64,000 nucleotides of DNA, taken from the NCBI GenBank assembly GCA_014904845.1, contig MU119215.1:310001-374000 (forward strand), given 5' to 3'. The translations under genes and the position numbers were made by a program. Under the pieces are notes generated by a model. It was not told where the DNA came from. It ran no database searches and saw only the letters and a list, made by a program, of their open reading frames with translations. Shown here one piece after another: positions 33,609 through 45,630 of the stretch. The stretch's first letter is position 1; each line of letters starts with the position of its first letter. This DNA is from Acephala macrosclerotiorum. Taxonomy: Eukaryota > Ascomycota > Leotiomycetes > Helotiales > Mollisiaceae.

Positions 33609-35076
33609 AGGCATGCACGCGTTGGGCAGTGGAATTGAGTATTGAATTGCATAGGTGTACACAGGAAACTGGGCGGATACTTGATGATAGATGAATTGGG
33701 AATAGAAAAAACTTGGTTTGCTTTCTCATGGATTTCTAAATGCGCCTGTGACTAATCTTTGCAAATTTGAATGTCCCAGATATATTGGAAAAGTGAGAAT
33801 TGCCATTTGAAGACTGAACGCTGCGTCCCGAGGTAGGTAAGAACCTAGGCATTTTCATCATGGCGTGAAATCCGTACCTTATTTTTCTCCACCAAGTACT
33901 TCTCGAGTTTTTTTTTTTTTGAATATCTCTCCCTAATCAATCACCTTGGAGAGGAAATATGTTATCGCAAGTTCCTCGTTTCGAAAATGCCTCCAAGACT
34001 TGGAAAATATACAGGCACATGATTCTGACACTTCGGTATTTACGATCGTGATTTGAGACTTGTTCTCATTGTACGAGCCTAGGAGGGTGCTTTTCATTAT
34101 CATACATCCTTAAATTAAGTTCTTATATTGGTATAAGGCCTTGCAGAGATATATGAATTCTCACAGGTTGTCTCGAGACTTCCAACCTCACCTTCAAGTC
34201 AAACGAGTCTCAAGGTAGGAAGTCATGCCAAATTCAGATGCGAAGAAGAAAGTAAAGCGGATGGACGTTATCAATAAGAGGTGGGGTTAGAAGCTGAGGA
34301 AGGCGATGGAGTTGCCCCTTCCCAAGCGTCGAGGAAGAGGAAGTGTAAGCAGTCGACGCAACTCGTACCCTCACTCGCGATATGTCAGCTTAGTGACAAG
34401 CACACCGCGTCACAAACATGAAGTAACGCACGCATGCATCATGGACGAAGTACAGCAACTAAAGTTCGAGATGTGTTTCAACACGAGGGTTGCTTCAAGT
34501 TCAGAGTCAAACCTGGGATCAGAATTCGATGCTGAAGTGAGGACTGATTTTGAATTTAGATTTGATGCGGAAATGGAAAGGAAGATGAAGAGAGATGGGA
34601 ATCCGAAGGGGGGCTTATAGTCACGCTAGTAAAGGGAGCCTCTTTCTCAAAACGTCGAGGGAGCGCTCTTCACCTGCTCCTCTTCTTTCTCCTGATTGCG
34701 AACGCAGATCTGAAAGCTGAATCAAGTTGAATGGAAGGTACTTGCTACCCGACCCTCATCTTTGAGTTTTCGGTGACTCCACCATCAAGTACTCGCAGCT
34801 ACCTACCTTACGCGGGTCGCCCAGCAACTTCCACTTCGAGCAACAAAACACATCACTCGCTTCATCTTATGCACGCAGCCGATGAGGTTTGCAGAAGGCA
34901 AGTGATCTGCATTACAATCAATACCAATATTGATGCTCCTGTGCTGGTGAAGTCCAAGTTACCTCCCCATATGCACACCACACTCTTTTCTCCTAAACAT
35001 TAACATGTAAGCCCAAATATACATACAAATCATAAATTCCCTTTCAACCCTGACTGTCACAATCCTCCTCCTTCAA
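33609..35076. other. Intergenic region between convergent genes
   Basis: Between the elongase (+) and the surface protein (-). An oligo-T run is at about 33910-33921. A 104-codon ATG frame at 34306-34620 (+) ends in a charged E/F/D/K-rich stretch but shows no domain and no splice or homology support, so it is not called. Nothing else is seen. Confidence 0.45.
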
Positions 35077-36909
35077 TCACTGAAGCTCATGGAACTCCCC
35101 CATGGGATTACCACTCATATCAAAATGTCCCTGCTGCGGCGGTTGTCCAGGCGCCGCCGCAGGATTCCCATGCATCTCCTGCATTCCAGGTGGTGGTCCA
35201 ATCGGTCTCTGCGGTCCATTATTTACATTCATCTCTTGCATTCCTGGTGGAGGTCCAGCTGGTCTCATAGGAGTTGCTGCCTGCATGGGAACCGCTGCTT
35301 GCATTGGTACTGCCGCCTGCATGGGCTGTGCCACGTTGTTACTTGCTTGCATTTCTTGGAAACCTTGTGGAGGGGCATAGCTTTGTTGTGGTTGAGGAGG
35401 ATATTGTGTGTTATTGCCCGAAAGCTCGGTGGCGTTTGAGACCATGCTCGTGTGTTGGTATTGCTGCTGCGGGCTTGGTGTCCCGACTGGACTCACGCCC
35501 TGGCTTGTTCCTGTTCCCATAGGACTCACTGGTGGTACGCTCATCGGCCTTGCAATGTTTCCATTCTGTTGTTCAAGTTCGTTGTAATGGCTTGGTGGAT
35601 TCGCGGGGTTGGCGTAGACGGGAGGTGGAGGAGAGTGAGGTGCTAGATTCTCTGTGTATGCACTCTGGTTCTGCTCTTGCGGTCTGTAGACTTCCTGCAC
35701 GTGTGGTGTCGCAGATGGTTTCTCTCCGTACACACCTGCGACGGCAGGAGGGGGGACGTATGTATTTGCTGGCGGAGCAGGAGGTTTCATCGTTCCTGCA
35801 ATTTCTGAGATACGATTGTTGTTATGGAAGCCATTTGTGGTGGCTGCTGCTGCGGCGGCAGCATTTGCTTGGTCGGATTGCACTTGAGCTACGTGAGCTG
35901 CCGCTGCTGCTTTATCTTGTCTGCGTTTTCGAAGGAAGAACCAGACAAGGAAGGCGACGAGAGCGATAACTGCAATACCACCCACGACTCCACCGACAAT
36001 TGCCCCAATCGGTGTACTGGATGACGAGTGAGAGCCAATATTCGGAACCGAACTGCTGCTGCTACTCGAGCTTGCACTTGCCCCAAAGACTGAGGCAGTG
36101 CTTGCCTGAGTTGTTGCAGCAGAGCTTTGGGAAAGAATCAGATTTGTCGACGCCGCAGTGACGGTGAAGCCTCCGGAGCTTCCGCCGTTGTTGAGAATGA
36201 TGTCGGTTGACGTCGAGTCCCCGGTGGTTGTGGGAAGTAATTCAACGTACCAACTGTATGGTACAGTTGAGCATCCGAAGTTCCATGCTGTGTAATCTAT
36301 ATCGAAGATGAAGGCGTAGTAACCACAGAATGGAGCTGTCGCTGGGCTGCCAAATTTTAGTGATCAAGGTCAGTAACAGATGGAGAGATTCCTACCAGTA
36401 AGTCTGCGAGACTGGTGGTGATGACGATGCAGCTTTGGGATAATCCCAGCATGCTTGCTGAGGTCAGTATTGTGTGAAGTCCATTCTTCGAAGCACTCAC
36501 AAGTGATCCAATTATATCTGATGCTCGTCTGCCCACAGCCTTCGAAGTAGTAGCCACCAGCACTTGTGAATAGACAAGTTTCTGAGTTGGCACATTCTGG
36601 TTGTCCGAAGCCTCCTGGAATCGTCCACTGTCGCCCGAGAAATCAGCATCTGTGTAGATACGACCTCTTGAGGCATGGGTCATTCTTGTATTCACAGGGG
36701 AGATTCTGACTGACCTCTGTGCAAGTATTTGTAACATCCTTCTTCTTCAACCTAGCTTTCACTAACTCGAACTTTGGTGCCTCCGTTTGCTGGGCAAATA
36801 ACGGTTCTCCAAAACCCCCGATTGTCTGCGAAGGCATAGAACCAATCGCCGAGGCGGCAGTCGAGGAGACCAAAGCGACTCCCGGTGAAAGTCGAAATAA
36901 AATGGACAT
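35077..36909 (-). CDS. Single-pass cell-surface protein with Cys-rich ectodomain and Pro/Gln-rich tail
   Basis: Four exons on the minus strand: 36909-36715, 36627-36501, 36453-36396 and 36346-35077; 549 aa. Frame closure selects the acceptor at 36454-36455 over the one four bases upstream. The N-terminus is a probable signal peptide (MSILFRLSPGVALVSSTAAS). The ectodomain has spaced cysteines (NTCTE, GFGQPECANSETCLF, FEGCGQTS, SCWDYP, YCPATAPFCGYYAF, WNFGCSTVPYSWYVEL), then a Ser/Thr-rich stalk likely to be O-glycosylated. One transmembrane helix follows (IGAIVGGVVGGIAVIALVAF) with the stop-transfer sequence LRKRRQDK. The cytosolic tail of about 270 residues is rich in A, P, Q and N, with near repeats PMQAAVPMQAA and GPPPGMQEM. 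The architecture matches fungal Wsc/Mid2-like wall sensors and similar proteins of unknown function; a canonical WSC domain is not evident, so sensor function is inference. Confidence 0.88.
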
Positions 36910-38185
36910 GATTCAAGAATTCGACAAACAGAAACGCGACAAGCAGAAACCAAGAGAAAGCATCACATGGGGAGATTCATATATATGAACGGGCACGAGC
37001 ATGCAACATTTCCACATCCGCAGGTCCCACCAGCAGGATGTCTTGCCAGCGATACCCTCAACTCAGCTCACTCGAACCAAGTCTGCCTTCTTGAACGCCA
37101 TCTCATCCCAAAAGGAGAGTAGACGCGGGTCATGAGGCTCTGCCCGCCCCTCGTTAGAAATGATTGGGGGACAACCTTAGACAGGAGACACGAAGGATCA
37201 AGGTCAACAAGCGAACGAATCGAAGGCTCGAATAAACTTCTGCAAAAGCAATAAAATAAGGAAATAAAGAAGAGGGTCCTTGCTCGATTTGTGTAACGAG
37301 CCAAAAAACAATGTTGTGTGAACGCCACAATATGCCGTGTTGAGACATGCCTAGCGAGCTGAAAAGGAGGTGACCAATCAGGCAGGGGGTGAGTACTCGG
37401 TAAAGGGAATATGATTGGAGCCAAGGAAATTGACTTCACGGTGAAGCTATTGGGTTTCCAATAACGTGGATTGGGGTGCAGGGAAAAGGGGAGAACAAAG
37501 GGTCGAAACCGAGCGGTCCCCTGCAACTGCCCGAATTTGTCGTGAAGAATGAAGCTTAATTCTACAGGGCTGGTCTATTTTAAGATGACTCTGGAGCGGG
37601 GGAGCTTCTGGCCTTGTGATACAGACTTGTGTTTGTGGTTCGCGGGCTCGAGGGTCTGCGGGATGGCTTTTCGAAAATACGCATGCCATCGGGAAGGAGC
37701 TAGTTCGTAGGTCAGCACCCACAACATCCTTCCGAGATCTTCAGTCCACATTACTAGTTTGCGTATCACGCACTGTCTGCAAGAAACTAATAGAAGCTTT
37801 GTTGGCTACGTGCCTCGCTGACATAATACACGTACGAGCCTGTTGTGTTATCGAGCGGTGCTTTGCGGCTCAGCTAGAGGTGTGCCCATACCAAAACAGC
37901 ACATTCGCCCAACAAAGTCGAAAATACTTGAGAAGAGTCTACTGGAATTGCGCGGTGGGTAGGGCATGTAACAGATCAAAGACGATAAATGAGCAGCAAA
38001 AACAGGCGGAGAAAATTTGGAAGCCGCAGATGTGATTGTGATGTAAAAAGCTTCAAACCCCCAATACCGCAGAACCGGCCAAGCTGAAACTCTCCAACAA
38101 GATGAACAGAACTCCATACATCGGTTCACTTCATAATCCTCCCTTCATCTTCACCCAACAAAAGACCGAAACATAAAATCCTTCT
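36910..38185. other. Intergenic region, upstream of the surface protein
   Basis: Contains the promoter of the surface-protein gene and the 3' flank of the small secreted protein gene. Overlapping frames of 60-150 codons on both strands lack motifs. No RNA gene is visible. Confidence 0.45.
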
Positions 38186-38481
38186 TCAGCCCTGATATGC
38201 CGTTAGAGTCTGGTCAGCCAATTTCTACAGGAATTTCTCTACAAACAATGTCTTGGATGACTTACACAGCATGGATTGATCGCCCCCTCACAGCAACCAT
38301 CGAATAGGTCTGTATCGCTGCAACAAATCAAGCGGACGGTATCCGGACAGTAGTTACAGGTTGTAGTCTGTCTTCCTTGGAGCAAACTAAATACGTTCGA
38401 CGTGGTCGACATGTCCGTATTGGCAACAGGTGAGGCAAGGATAACAGTGAGCATTGCCGCGAAGACTACTTGGACACGCAT
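38186..38481 (-). CDS. Small secreted cysteine-rich protein
   Basis: Start at 38481 (MRVQVVFAAMLTVILASPVA), a clear signal peptide with a likely cut after about residue 20. The mature part carries eight cysteines in the order C-x2-C-x7-CC-x8-CC-x6-CC within 31 residues. If the GTAAGT donor right after the last CC is used with the acceptor preceded by CTCTAACGG, the intron is 38192-38265 (74 nt) and the protein ends ...INPCCG (73 aa). If unspliced it reads on to a stop at 38239 (80 aa). I prefer the spliced form because donor and branch point are strong. The cysteine order is not that of hydrophobins (single and paired cysteines alternate differently). Small secreted cysteine-rich proteins in fungi include effectors, antimicrobial peptides and wall proteins; which of these is unknown. 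Confidence 0.7.
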
Positions 38482-39312
38482 ATTGTTCGATGAGGTTGGA
38501 TTGATGACTTGTATAGAGAGGAAATCTGCAAGGCTAGCGATGTAATGGTTTCAAGTGATGAAGTGTGTGAAGAAGGAAATGGAAAAGAGAAAAAAAAGTG
38601 GGCGTCCTCCGGTTCTTATAATCTCACGAACGCTGGCCAGGCACTATCTCATCTGTTGAGGTAGCCCAGTGAGAAGATCAGGACAACGCGCAAAGTCAAC
38701 TGCTTCCCAGACACAGAGACTTCAGTGGTCTGAAAACGGTAGATGACCTCGTCCTAGCGCCTACGCCGTACTAATTCTGCGGCTATACATGAAATCTCGT
38801 CCAGAATAGACAGCCTGTGCCGTCTTGAGTTACATGCTGGCTTGCTACTACCAATAACATCAAACTTCTCGAAAGTTTCAAGATCCGGCACAGCAAAATA
38901 CGGGTCAAGTGCAGGGAAATGGGGGACCAAAAGTATAAAGTGAATACTGATCCCCGAGCGTGCTCTACACCAGCACTTGCCCAATCTGTCACTTGCACAG
39001 AAGCTTAATTCAGGGAACGAGGTGCTTCTTCTCGTCGAACCCCGCAACTGGCTGGATTTTCTGTCCGAAGAGAAGATTGAATCCGCTCTACATGAAAGGC
39101 GCCCCGCGATCAGACAACTTCGAGGCTTGTGACGAAGCAGTAAGTAACTACAAGCTAGACGCTGCTATCTATGTGACACCGGGGAGGATTTGTAAAGAGT
39201 TGTACATACCGTTTGTTTGTCATTCGACTTTCAGGCGGGAATGACTAGAAGTGCATTCATTTCTTGATCGTATTCGCTGACAATCAGATTGTAAATCATC
39301 GTTTCAAGTCCT
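38482..39312. other. Intergenic region between the small secreted protein and App1-like genes
   Basis: Holds the promoter of the small secreted protein gene (minus) and the 3' flank of the App1-like gene. An A-rich run is at about 38590-38600. Short frames without motifs; nothing further is seen. Confidence 0.45.
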
Positions 39313-42300
39313 TCACTTTGACCTCCCTTCACCCTCACCCGTCTTTCCTTTCCCTTTCCCATAGCCCTTTACATCCATCTCCCTCATGGCTTTCTCAATC
39401 ATTTGTATAGCTTCAATACAAGCATCGCCTCCCACTCTCCAGCTCCGTAATGCAACGCCTTGACTGTCTAGGATATCTTTCGCTCTCTTCCATCTTCGTT
39501 TCCAAAGATCAAGCTTCTTGTTGACAGGCGAATCGAATGGTCGATAGGACTCATCCTCGGATGTGTCTGTACTATTCCATGAAGGACGCTTCGTGATAGA
39601 GCTGCCACCAGTAGGTCTAGGAGGTGGAGGAGGTGGTCTCTCGGATGACGAATTGCGAGAGCTCTCAGAGTGTGGAGACTGTGACGAGTGGAGCCCTGGC
39701 ACGTAAGATCTAACTTCTGGGAGTGAATTGTATGCCGCCGAGACTTTGTTTCGGGCACTTGACATGTAGCTTTCCTGAGATGGCTGCCGAGGTCTTTCTT
39801 GGGGCGACTTGAGATCTGCGGAGCTCTGAGCTTGCGCAAGAGGATGTGAATAGCCCTCTGCCTGGGCAAGGGGACGTCGTGACTTAGGAGGTGGTGGAGG
39901 AGTTCCACGATTGCTCGCAGCGGGAGCATCGTCTAACTCATTTTTGGAGGTTGTTCCGCGTAGAGCCAGAGGCTTTGGCGGAGGTGGAGGCGGTTTCTTC
40001 CCACCAGTCTCAGGAGTAGATCTCCGTCTGGGAATTTCTGCACCATTTGCGAACGAAGTAGACCGAGGCATGATACGGCGATGAGACTCGTGTATATCTT
40101 CTTGTGCGGGTTCGTCGTCGAAATCAATCAGCTTCCCCATTGCTGGACCATCGCTCGTCTGTGGCTTGACCTCAGACTGTGGCCGTTTTGGGAGAGCTGG
40201 TCGACTTTCCATCACATCAGCTGTGCTTGCCCTTTGCGTCTTCCGGCTGTCCCAAGAGCTAGTACGAGATGGAGTTTCTCTTCCAAAGCGACGATCGCCA
40301 CTCAGAGGACCCATAGCTGAATCAAAAAAGCCCTGAGTCTCGGGAGTAGTGACATCGCGAATGAAGATGGCAAGGACTTTGCCTGGATTCGCCAACACAA
40401 CATCAGTGTAGACTTCTAGATCTGCTTCTCCACTGTCTCCAATGAGAATAAATTTCCTCTGTGGAAAATCTCGCATGATCTTCTCAAGTGTTCCCTTCTT
40501 TCTCTCTGCAACGGGCTCGAAAATGCCTTGCAACATACCACTGTACTGTTTCAAGTGATATGATCCAGGAGGAAGACCGGCTTTCTGGAAAAAGCTCACC
40601 AGGACAGGAAATAACTGCCACGGCGAATTCGAGACATAGTGTACACCAACACCCATGTCGTACATGGTATTGTACCATTCCTTCACGCCATCAATGGTCA
40701 AATCACTCAGATCTCGAATAAAGGCATTCCTGAAGATCTCTCGCGCACCGCCGCCAATGGATGAGTGCTTGACGGTATCATCGACATCACTGATGAGACT
40801 AACACCTTTGGGCTCCGTAATTTTGACTTCAGAGGTGCATGAGAGGTATTCTGACGCCAAGACTCTTACGTGCGTGGGAACAAATTCCAGGGCAGCTCGT
40901 ATGGTGAAGTGACCAGCTTCATTAGTTTGAACCGTCCTAGAGACTGACGTTTTTTCGTCATAGAAGAACAGAGTGATCGGTGTAGATACCAGGGGGTTGG
41001 TCAAGAATGGCCTCAGACGTGCCATCAGATGAGAGTTTGCCGTCAGTAGCTCAGCTTGTGTCATCTCAGCCGGCTGATTCCAGGAAGATCGTTTGGGAAG
41101 ATGACCGGGCCTAGGAGGTTCATCTGGTGTGCCTGGTGTGTTCATTCCGGATTTTCTCCCATTCCCGTATATGCTTTCCGAATCAGAATCGTCTTTCGGT
41201 CTCTCACTGTAGCCTCCTTGGGCGGCAACTCTCTCCTCTCCACGGCCCTTTCTCAAAATCTGTTCAGCTTCTTGGGCTATCTTATCCTGCTCTCGTCGAG
41301 CTTCGTGCTCTTTGTGCTTTGCTACAATCGAAGGCTCCGGGCTCTGATCTCTGCTTGCTTCCTTTGGAGCTGGAACTCCACTCAACTGCCGCGCCAGTCC
41401 AATCAACAGTCTATTCTTCCTGGTCATAGGTCCTCTGTGGGGAGAATATATCCAGCCTCGAACGTCGACATCCACGATAGCTCGATCGTCTTCATACTTC
41501 TGCCATTCTCTAGCCCAATATTCAGCATCCTCCGGTCCACCCTCATTCGAGTAGCTATTTCGTTGAGTGGACTGGGGGCTGCTGCGTTGTGAATCAGGAT
41601 TCGGAGGCTCCTTGTGATGTCTCCTGGCATAAGAGGGGAACAGCACAAGCTGCTCATCCCCATGAGAAACAATAGCAACGTCTGGGAAAGCTCCTGGTAT
41701 ACCCTTCTCATCGTCATCCCACTCGCTATTTCCATTGCCCCATTTCTCCGAGTAAGACTGCTGGTAAGACTGTCTAATCTCATTTGCTGCCTTCAGATAC
41801 CCCGCTATCTTCTTCCTTCGAGATCCCCGTTCTCGAGACTCCCCAGATCCGGACACATCTCTGCCAAAGCCAGGCATAGAACCAGACATGGTCACCTTCT
41901 GATTTCCTGCTGTCTCATTGTCTTTGTGAATTCTGCTGAAGACCCTTCGTGCGCGCTTCCGTAATATCTCAAGAGCACTCTTCCCCGCAGCCTTCCTTTC
42001 CTGATGTCGCCTTTGGCGCTTGACAATGTAGCTGTATATCCGCGATTGAGCTCGGTGCTTGAAGTATGGTACGGTTTCGAGGCGGAAGTTCGTGAGCTTG
42101 TTTCGAGCAGTTTGTCGCGGATGTGGAAACAGATAACGAAATAGGCTCTGACGGTGGTGAGGATGTGCACCAGGTGGCAGACGAAAAGGTAGAGGCGCCA
42201 CTTTCGGTGACTGTTCGAGGCTGGAGCTGGACGTTCGAGTTATAGAAGGGTAGCCTGGTGTTATTAGATGTTAGCGCTTATTGACGAGTTCCATGGTATG

Positions 42301-42339
42301 ACCAGGCGAAGAAGAAATGAGTTTTAGAAGGGATGACAT
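39313..42339 (-). CDS. app1: App1-like phosphatidate phosphatase (DUF2183)
   Basis: Two exons: 42339-42303 (MSSLLKLISSSPG) and 42254-39313; 992 aa. The 48-nt intron (branch CTAATAAC, acceptor ACCAG) is inferred because the long frame has no ATG near its 5' end, only GTG at 42201, while the short upstream exon supplies one and joins in frame. Residues about 495-650 are the catalytic domain: ISDVDDTVKHSSIGGGARE (DxDxT motif at 502-506), VHYVSNSPWQLFP, RKFILIGDSGEADLEVY. In the HAD-like Mg2+-dependent family the first Asp is the nucleophile. Yeast App1 converts phosphatidate to diacylglycerol at cortical actin patches, linking lipid signalling to endocytosis. Before the domain lies a region that in this family precedes catalysis (LVSTPITLFFYDEKTSVSRT). 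The C-terminal 300 residues are Pro-rich with several PPPPPP/KPPPPPPKP strings, likely SH3 ligands, and end in a basic K/G/E tail. Confidence 0.92.
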
Positions 42340-43136
42340 GCAATCTGGACAATAAGAGCTATGTCGTCGATTTATAAATTTCGTAGAGGCTTCAGGTACT
42401 CTTCTAGACGTTTGCCAAGGAATATTGCTCTAGAAGTGAGAGTTGCAAGGCTCTCTCGCCTGTGACGTAAACTGAATGTCACCCCTGTCGCGAACATGGT
42501 CGCTCAACTCTTCTTATATACTCCTCTCTTCTGAGAAGGTGTTATCTGCTGTCCATGGCAGCTGTAAGAAAGAGATTCTTTTCCGATCACGGACAGAGAC
42601 TACATCACGTATCTTGTCTGCTGACTTGAAGCACTAAAACACGCATGAACGTTGGTAATGGAACGAGCAAATCATAGAGTATGAGGCTCGTGGCCTCGAA
42701 AACCAGTTTCATTGGGTTTGCTACATACAGGCTTCGAAGCCATTCATATCTCCCATTCGCCAGCCCCTATCTGTCGCTGCAAAAATGCTCATCTGAATAT
42801 TCTAAGAACGCCGATGCCAGATGCGGATGACACTGAACGCCAGCACCGGGTGGATGCTACCCATACGTGTTGATCAAATCTTTCTGTGTCACAAATGTCC
42901 GCTGGATAAAATCAAGGGTGTTGAGACTGAAGAAGCTTACTTGCCAAGCTCTCGCTGGATTGGTGCAAATGGGCCTACTATGTTAGTTTTGGGTCGTTGG
43001 AAATGACGAGCACAAGGTGTTCGAGACGACATGAAGTCGATGAGTTTCGGGACTCGATATGGTGGTCTGCATCCTATTGTTAGATGTCCGTCAATGCGAG
43101 AAAGCACTATCAAGATTTAGATGGTTCCGCACACAG
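42340..43136. other. Intergenic region between App1-like and poly(A) polymerase genes
   Basis: About 0.8 kb holding the promoter of the App1-like gene and the 3' flank of the poly(A) polymerase gene (both minus strand). A TATATACTCC string lies at about 42515, about 180 bp before the App1 start in its direction of transcription. No gene-like frame. Confidence 0.5.
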
Positions 43137-45372
43137 TTATCCAGCAGCTGCAACTGAGGTTTGTTGTTGTTTCTTCGCTGGTCCTTGTGCCATGTCCTAG
43201 AAAGTGTCAGCGGTGACATCCGGTTCAAGACCAGATGCTGTCTAAATTCGATGTCCAACTATGATCAGCGTCTTGGTCGAGGGAAAAACATTACATACAT
43301 CTGATGCTGGTGCTGGTCTCTTCTTCGCAGTACCATTCGTAGTGCCATTCGTGGCTTTCTTTCTCAGTCTGGTTGGCTTAATCTCTCCTTCGCCAAAGAG
43401 GTCGTCGGGTAGTTCATAACTGCGTAAGAGTTTTAGCTTTTGATTCGAATTACTTCACAGAAGTTTTAGTAATTGATTTTGAGAAGTGGTGTGCTCAACG
43501 ATTTGCTGTTTCCAAATGTTACCTTTTCAGATTGCCAATGTGAAGAGCGCTCGTATTAGCATTGTACCCGTCCCAGCCGTAGCAGAGACTCTTGAATTCG
43601 TCAACGATCCAAGCAAGGTCGAGTTTCTTGGCGGCTAAAATTTCTAAGCAGTTAGCAAATAAGCAGGGTATTCTAGGAAGTCGTCTGCGTATCAATAACG
43701 TTGTGCCATTATGAGGCTGAGCACGCAGAGGTCCACAAGAGCCAAAGACTGACCTAGATCTAACTCTAAACCAATGTAGTCTGTCGTGGTGTAGACCATT
43801 GTCACATTTTCTTCGTCTGCTGAGTTCTTGTCTCCGTTAACGCCCTCATCCTTGCTAGCTCCAACAGCCAGACCATGACCAGTTGTTTCTGTACCGATAT
43901 CTTTGGCATAGTAGGCGAGCGAGCCGCTCTTCACAGCGTCAATCTCTTCGTCGCTACGGCATCGGTGAGCCCGATTGAAACCCTTGTTGAAGGGATGAGC
44001 TAGAGAAATAGCTGTATCCTCGGTGAGTCTACCAACAAGGATTCGGACTCTTGATTCTACGAAACCGGACCATAATTGCTGAGCCTCTTTCGTGGTACTA
44101 GCCGATAAGACAGTCAGATAATGCTTGTATCCAGAAGTGAAGAAGGTATGTTTGGTGAAGAGCTCCTGCCACTTTTCCTTGCCGTCCATGATCTTGTCCG
44201 CAATCTTTCCACCGCGTTGAAGCTCTCTTTGAATGACGGTCATGGTAGAATGGGTAACGTTGTGTGTAGTGCACATGGACGGATATGCTGGTGTGATGAT
44301 CGGCATCATATGTCGTCTGTCTTGCGGATAGATCTAGGTGTATTAGCGAATGTGACTGTCGATGGGTATGGAACATACCTTAGGATTCCAGATTCTGATG
44401 CCCTTTTCTAGATCTTCGATGCTCTTCAGCAATACCGGCATTGGCCACTGCCACTGCCCCATAATTTTGAAGAACTTCAATACGATAGTTGCGCCTGTGG
44501 CCTTTGGATACAGTTGACACACACGAGCAACAAGAATAGCCCATGCTACACCACCGGGAAACCCATACATGTTACCGGCTATCGCACGCCGAGCGCTCCA
44601 GAGCTTGATAGTTCGAAGGGCTGTCCGAAAGACAGCTTGTTCGGGCACTAGACTCAGCATCTCATCTGCAACTCGGACACCATTCAGGCAGCGCACTTCC
44701 GGCTCTGTCAACCCTTGCAGCATCGAATCCTCGACTCTGGAAAAGTTGGGTGGAATCTGGGTCAAGTTTGCGATTCGTCCGAAGAGGAGATCGAGATCAA
44801 TGCCATGGTATTTCAAGGTCATGCACGGTGCATGGGCATCAGGCTTGGGAACAAGCTCAGTGATGGCTCCTTCAGGCGCATATTTGTAGAGAATCTCGGG
44901 GAAGGTTTCGAAGAAGTCTTTGGTATGAACGTGCTTTGGGGCAATAATGAGTGTATCGATATCTGATCCCGGCCCAATAACACCAAGCTTGAAGCTTCCA
45001 AAGGTCAGAAGTCTGCCACAAGCATTCTTGATGAAGGCCTCTGGTAGACCCTGTGCTCTGCTAACTTGCTTCACGAACTCATCGGTGATTCTTTGAAGGG
45101 ACTGGAGGACGGCGGATCTGCAGAATTGCGCAAGTTAGTGAAACAGTCCTTGCTCAGCAAGTATCATGTGCAAAGGTGTAATGATACGCTCTTGGACGTG
45201 GAGCGCACAAAGGTAGAACATACCTCTTTTGCGTTTCGTCGGTCCCCTCGAAGTTATTCTGGCGCTTCAATTCAGAGACTAGATCAGTATCGGCCTTGAG
45301 ATCAGCAGGTGTAGGAGGTGCTGTCGAGAGGGGAGCAGTGACACCCAACGCCTTCTGACCTGGAGCCGCCAT
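43137..45372 (-). CDS. pap1: Poly(A) polymerase Pap1
   Basis: Six exons on the minus strand: 45372-45224, 45117-44379, 44333-43754, 43634-43523, 43419-43299 and 43196-43137; every junction closes in frame, total 586 aa, close to yeast Pap1. The nucleotidyltransferase core is plain: FGSFKLGVIGPGSDIDTL gives the Gly-Ser and the Asp pair (about D102 and D104), and HGIDLDLLFGRI supplies the third carboxylate (about residue 157 or 159). The central domain (RTIKLWSARRAIAGNMYGFP, GGVAWAILVARVCQLYP, PMPVLLKSIEDLEKGIRIWNPK cut by intron 2) and the C-terminal RNA-binding part (YPQDRRHMMPIITPAYPSMC, VTHSTMTVIQREL) are also typical. The C-terminus is basic and low complexity (KPTRLRKKATNGTTNGTAKK). The enzyme adds poly(A) tails to cleaved pre-mRNA in the nucleus as part of CPF. 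It is transcribed divergently from the methyltransferase gene at 45631. Confidence 0.96.
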
Positions 45373-45630
45373 GATAGTGGTACAACGAACGGGGTTGTCA
45401 AGCACAGCTTCGCGAAGTTTGAGGAAGTCGAAGGTGTTTGTTGCTCGCAACGCTTAAAGCTAGCACTAATGGCTAGCTGAATTGGGAATAACGTAGCCTT
45501 ACTCAGCTAGCAAGGGTAATCGGAAGGCCGAACCGAGATACAACACTTCCACTCGACCATATGAATGTAACCTCTCCCAATCGAAGTTTAGTTTGAGAAT
45601 TGATCGACAAACGGAGGGAGTGCTCCCAAG
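45373..45630. promoter_or_regulatory. 258-bp divergent promoter (poly(A) polymerase / methyltransferase)
   Basis: The two start codons face away from each other with only 258 bp between them, so the promoters must overlap or be shared. The interval contains repeated GCTAGC-type strings (AAAGCTAGCACTAATGGCTAGC at about 45460) and no obvious TATA box. Co-regulation is inference. Confidence 0.6.

Noticed and set aside
34306..34620. 104-codon frame ending in an E/F/D/K-rich stretch
   Set aside because: Single small frame with no domain and no evidence of transcription; cannot be separated from chance.
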